Positions 61,532-64,000 of a stretch of DNA of 64,000 nucleotides are shown here, piece after piece; within the stretch, counting starts at the first letter, position 1, and every line of letters starts with the position of its first letter. Source of the stretch: an uncultured Draconibacterium sp. (GTDB lineage Bacteria; Bacteroidota; Bacteroidia; Bacteroidales; Prolixibacteraceae); assembly GCF_963677155.1 (NCBI RefSeq), contig NZ_OY781884.1, forward strand, positions 2,558,134-2,622,133, given 5' to 3'. The notes under the pieces are model-generated. The model searched no databases, had not been told where the DNA came from, and was given only the letters and a program-made list of their open reading frames with translations. The translations under genes were made by a program, and so were the position numbers.

Positions 61532-62467
61532 ATGAGAAAGGCTGTATCTTTTTTGTTCATCATAATGTCGGTTACATTCGTTGCTTTTGGTCAGCAAGAT
61601 CCTCAGTACACCAATAATATGTATTATAAATTGGGTGTAAATCCGGGATTTGCCGGTACTGGTGATGCCATAACTGGTTTATTGATTAATAGATATCAAT
61701 GGTCAGGAAGTAGTAAGGTGTTTGTTTTTAGTGCCGACGCTGCGGTTAATGCTTTTGATCGGACAGAGGGAATTGGAATTAGCGTATTAAGCGACAAACT
61801 TGGGTTTTATGATAACACATGGGTGACTTTTAGTTTGGCACATAGAGTGACTACTTCTATCGGAACCCTGGGGCTGGGGCTATCACCAGGGCTTTATAAT
61901 TTTAGTGTTAACGGTGAGTGGGAAGTTCCTGGAGGTGATAGGTATACGCCGCCTGATTCAGATCCTTATATTCCGAAAGGCGAAGCTAGTCAGATAGGTT
62001 TCGATGTTGGTTTTGGGGCTTTCCTTTATACCAACAATTATTATGCAGGTTTTTCAGCAACGCATCTTAATCAGGGAGCTATAAAATATGATGATGTTGC
62101 CGTTGATTTTTTAGAGAGACATTATTATTTAATGGGAGGGTACAATATTAAACTTGCGGATCCGTTGTTTGAATTGTGGCCCTCGTTTTTAGTGAAAACA
62201 GATTTGGCATCTGTGGGGTTTGATATAAATGCAAATCTAGTTTATAACGATAAAATTTGGGGCGGTCTTTCTTATCGTCATCAGGATGCGGTGGCTCTGC
62301 TTCTTGGGATGGAACTAATTAATGGAATGCGGATCGGTTATTCGTTTGATTTTACCACATCAGCAATGAGTAGGAGTGGTATTGGTTCGCATGAGATATT
62401 TATAAGTTATTCGATTGATTTAGAACGAAATCGTAATCAGAAATACAAGAGTATTAGATTTTTGTAA
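61532..62467 (+). CDS. PorP/SprF family type IX secretion membrane protein
   Basis: 311 residues from the ATG at 61532 (MRKAVSFLFIIMSVTFVAFGQQ signal peptide). The early motif DPQYTNNMYYKLGVNPGFAGTGDAI is the family hallmark, followed by beta-strands of an outer-membrane barrel (GLSYRHQDAVALLLGMELINGMRIGYSFDFTTSAMSRSGIGSHEIFISYSI). PorP/SprF proteins sit in the outer membrane and take part in surface anchoring or secretion of T9SS substrates; the copy in front of gldK is part of the core operon. A gap of 111 bp separates it from gldK. Confidence 0.93.
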   Translation: MRKAVSFLFIIMSVTFVAFGQQDPQYTNNMYYKLGVNPGFAGTGDAITGLLINRYQWSGSSKVFVFSADAAVNAFDRTEGIGISVLSDKLGFYDNTWVTFSLAHRVTTSIGTLGLGLSPGLYNFSVNGEWEVPGGDRYTPPDSDPYIPKGEASQIGFDVGFGAFLYTNNYYAGFSATHLNQGAIKYDDVAVDFLERHYYLMGGYNIKLADPLFELWPSFLVKTDLASVGFDINANLVYNDKIWGGLSYRHQDAVALLLGMELINGMRIGYSFDFTTSAMSRSGIGSHEIFISYSIDLERNRNQKYKSIRFL

Positions 62468-62578
62468 AATTTGTTTAGTATTGATAAGAAAAGGAACGGA
62501 ATTTATTATTTCATTATTTCATTGTTTCTACTTATTTTTATCGACTAATCAGAGCTCGTAAAGTATAAAAGACACATT

Positions 62579-63925
62579 ATGAAAAAACTACTTTCTATTG
62601 CAACCCTATTCTTGATTGCACTTGGTTTTGCCGGCTGCTTTGGTAGTGGTCCGGGAGGAAACGGAGAGCTAACAGGAGTAAAAAGTAGGCAGCGATTTAA
62701 AGAAACACAACCACTGGGAATGGTGTATATTCGGAGAGGAAGTTTCAATATCGGGCCTAGCGACGAGGACGCAAGTAGGGCAGGAGTACCAATAAAAACG
62801 GTATCGCAAGACCCATTTTGGATGGACGACACCGAAATTACAAATAACGAATATAGACAGTTTGTAGACTGGGTAAAAGAATCGATGGCACGCCGAATGT
62901 TGGGCGACCAGTATCCTGATTTTGTGATTACTGAAGACAGGAAAGGGAATATTATCGATCCTCCACAAATTAACTGGGACGAAAAGATTGATTGGGACGA
63001 CCCCGATATGCAAATGGCAATGGAAGATCTTTACTTGCCTGAAAACGAGCGATTCTTCGGAAAAAAAGAAATAGATACCCGGAAACTAGTTTACGAATAT
63101 TGGTGGGTTGACCTGAATCAGGCAGCCAGAAGAAGTAACAGCTTTAACTACGAAACGCAGCGTTACGAAGGTAATGTATATAACGAGGAAGGCGATCTTG
63201 TTCCAATCGAGAACCGTTCTTCGTTTATGATGCAGGATCAGGTTCATGTTTATCCTGATACACTTTGCTGGATCAGAGACTTTACTTACTCGTACAACGA
63301 GCCTTTAGCGACACGCTATTTCTGGCATCCCGGATTTGACGACTACCCTGTTGTAGGTGTTACCTGGAAACAGGTAAATGCATTCTGTAACTGGCGTACT
63401 AAAATTCAGTCGGATTACTTGTCAGAAAAAGGAGAACCATCATTGATGGCCTATCGTTTGCCAACAGAGGTCGAGTGGGAATATGCTGCACGTGGTGGTA
63501 AGGATTTCTCGATGTACCCATGGGGAGGTTATTATGCCCGCGATGACGATGGTGTATTTTTAGCCAATTTTAAGCCACTGCGTGGAAACTATGTTGAAGA
63601 TGGTTCGATAGCAACCATAAAAGTAGGAAGTTACGATCCGAACGATTACGGATTATACGATATGGCTGGTAATGTAGCCGAGTGGACTAGCACAGCATAC
63701 GACGAAGCCGGTTACAATTATTTTAGCGATTTGAACCCAACTTTTACATACAATGCCCGAAAGGATGATCCCGCAGTGATGAAACGCAAGGTGATTAGAG
63801 GAGGTTCGTGGAAAGATATCTCGCATTTTATGCAGGTTTCTTCACGTAATTATGAATATCAGGATACGACAAAATCGTATATTGGTTTTCGCTGCGTCCG
63901 CTCTACATTTGGCGAAGAATTTTAG
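62579..63925 (+). CDS. gldK: Gliding/T9SS ring lipoprotein GldK (PorK)
   Basis: 448 residues. The lipoprotein signal MKKLLSIATLFLIALGFAGC has the lipobox FAGC. The mature protein is a formylglycine-generating-enzyme (SUMF1) fold: MVYIRRGSFNIGPSDED, QDPFWMDDTEITNNEYRQFVDWV, YPVVGVTWKQVNAFCNWRTKI, YRLPTEVEWEYAARGG and DMAGNVAEWTSTAYDEAG...RGGSWKD near the end, with internal insertions typical of GldK. With GldN it forms the periplasmic ring attached to the outer membrane that belongs to the T9SS motor complex with GldL and GldM. gldL follows after 31 bases. Confidence 0.96.
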   Translation: MKKLLSIATLFLIALGFAGCFGSGPGGNGELTGVKSRQRFKETQPLGMVYIRRGSFNIGPSDEDASRAGVPIKTVSQDPFWMDDTEITNNEYRQFVDWVKESMARRMLGDQYPDFVITEDRKGNIIDPPQINWDEKIDWDDPDMQMAMEDLYLPENERFFGKKEIDTRKLVYEYWWVDLNQAARRSNSFNYETQRYEGNVYNEEGDLVPIENRSSFMMQDQVHVYPDTLCWIRDFTYSYNEPLATRYFWHPGFDDYPVVGVTWKQVNAFCNWRTKIQSDYLSEKGEPSLMAYRLPTEVEWEYAARGGKDFSMYPWGGYYARDDDGVFLANFKPLRGNYVEDGSIATIKVGSYDPNDYGLYDMAGNVAEWTSTAYDEAGYNYFSDLNPTFTYNARKDDPAVMKRKVIRGGSWKDISHFMQVSSRNYEYQDTTKSYIGFRCVRSTFGEEF

Positions 63926-63956
63926 TGATTTAAACAAAATTTTATACCAAAAAGAT

Positions 63957-64000
63957 ATGAATCTGGGAGAACTTTTTAAAACTAAGCGCTGGAAAACATT
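63957..64000 (+). CDS. gldL: GldL, N-terminal start only (runs off the window)
   Basis: The ATG at 63957 begins MNLGELFKTKRWKT, the start expected for GldL (a short amphipathic lead-in before its membrane helices). GldL is the cytoplasmic membrane part of the T9SS motor. Only 14 codons are visible, so the call rests on position after gldK and the short match. Confidence 0.75.
   Translation, partial: MNLGELFKTKRWKT

Overview
The window is chromosomal DNA from a member of the Bacteroidota, most likely a free-living Bacteroidales/Marinilabiliales type (Prolixibacteraceae-like; this placement is inference). The evidence is gliding/type IX secretion genes (gldA, a PorP/SprF protein, gldK, start of gldL), the large form of IspG, DUF2723 and DUF3108 proteins, Reg_prop/Y_Y_Y sensor kinases, near absence of Shine-Dalgarno sequences, and repeated Bacteroidota promoters of the form TTG - 17 to 21 bp - TAnnTTTG.

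Layout. 1-6688: a cluster of MacB/FtsX-type ABC permeases with their ATPase, interrupted by a GxxExxY gene that sits between two 44-bp imperfect inverted repeats. 6711-13229: membrane AraC regulator, Tat-type sugar isomerase-like protein, TPR sensor kinase and an MltF-like lytic transglycosylase. 13285-15610: two different class II aldolases, divergently arranged. 16045-19269: a large Reg_prop sensor kinase. 19361-22736: hybrid cluster protein, an associated ferredoxin-like protein and a divergent Crp/Fnr regulator with a palindrome in the shared intergenic region. 22729-24388: pgeF and a small PorP/SprF-like protein, followed by a 42-bp tandem repeat array (24479-24688). 24828-34082: DUF2723 protein, purD, a membrane protein, a carbamoyltransferase, tsaB, a DUF3108 protein and efp. 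34186-35816: a secreted protein built of four VE(D/N)WM repeats and a CDF cation transporter.

35945-45459 is a mobile integrative element of about 9.5 kb. It is inserted in the 3' end of the initiator tRNA gene (tRNA-fMet, 45444-45516, minus strand) and bounded by 17-bp direct repeats. It carries a tyrosine recombinase next to the left end, a serine recombinase, two XRE repressors with candidate operators, a small winged-helix protein, several large hairpins, two secreted YD-repeat proteins in an operon, and two unknown genes. Repeated 12-bp integrase arm-type sites lie near both ends. The element brings a substitute terminator for the tRNA, while the original terminator is now 9.5 kb away.

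45670-64000: metK with a SAM-II-like riboswitch, a glycosyltransferase, gldA, ispG, a small lipoprotein, a flavin reductase-like protein, an M3 peptidase, a small membrane protein, PBP1A, topA, an arginase-fold protein that has lost its metal ligands, PorP/SprF, gldK and the start of gldL. The last four form the front of the type IX secretion/gliding operon.

The strongest candidates for undescribed biology are the GxxExxY cassette with its inverted repeats, the 42-bp repeat array that is open on both strands, the VE(D/N)WM-repeat protein, the degenerate arginase in the T9SS locus, and the architecture of the tRNA-fMet element.
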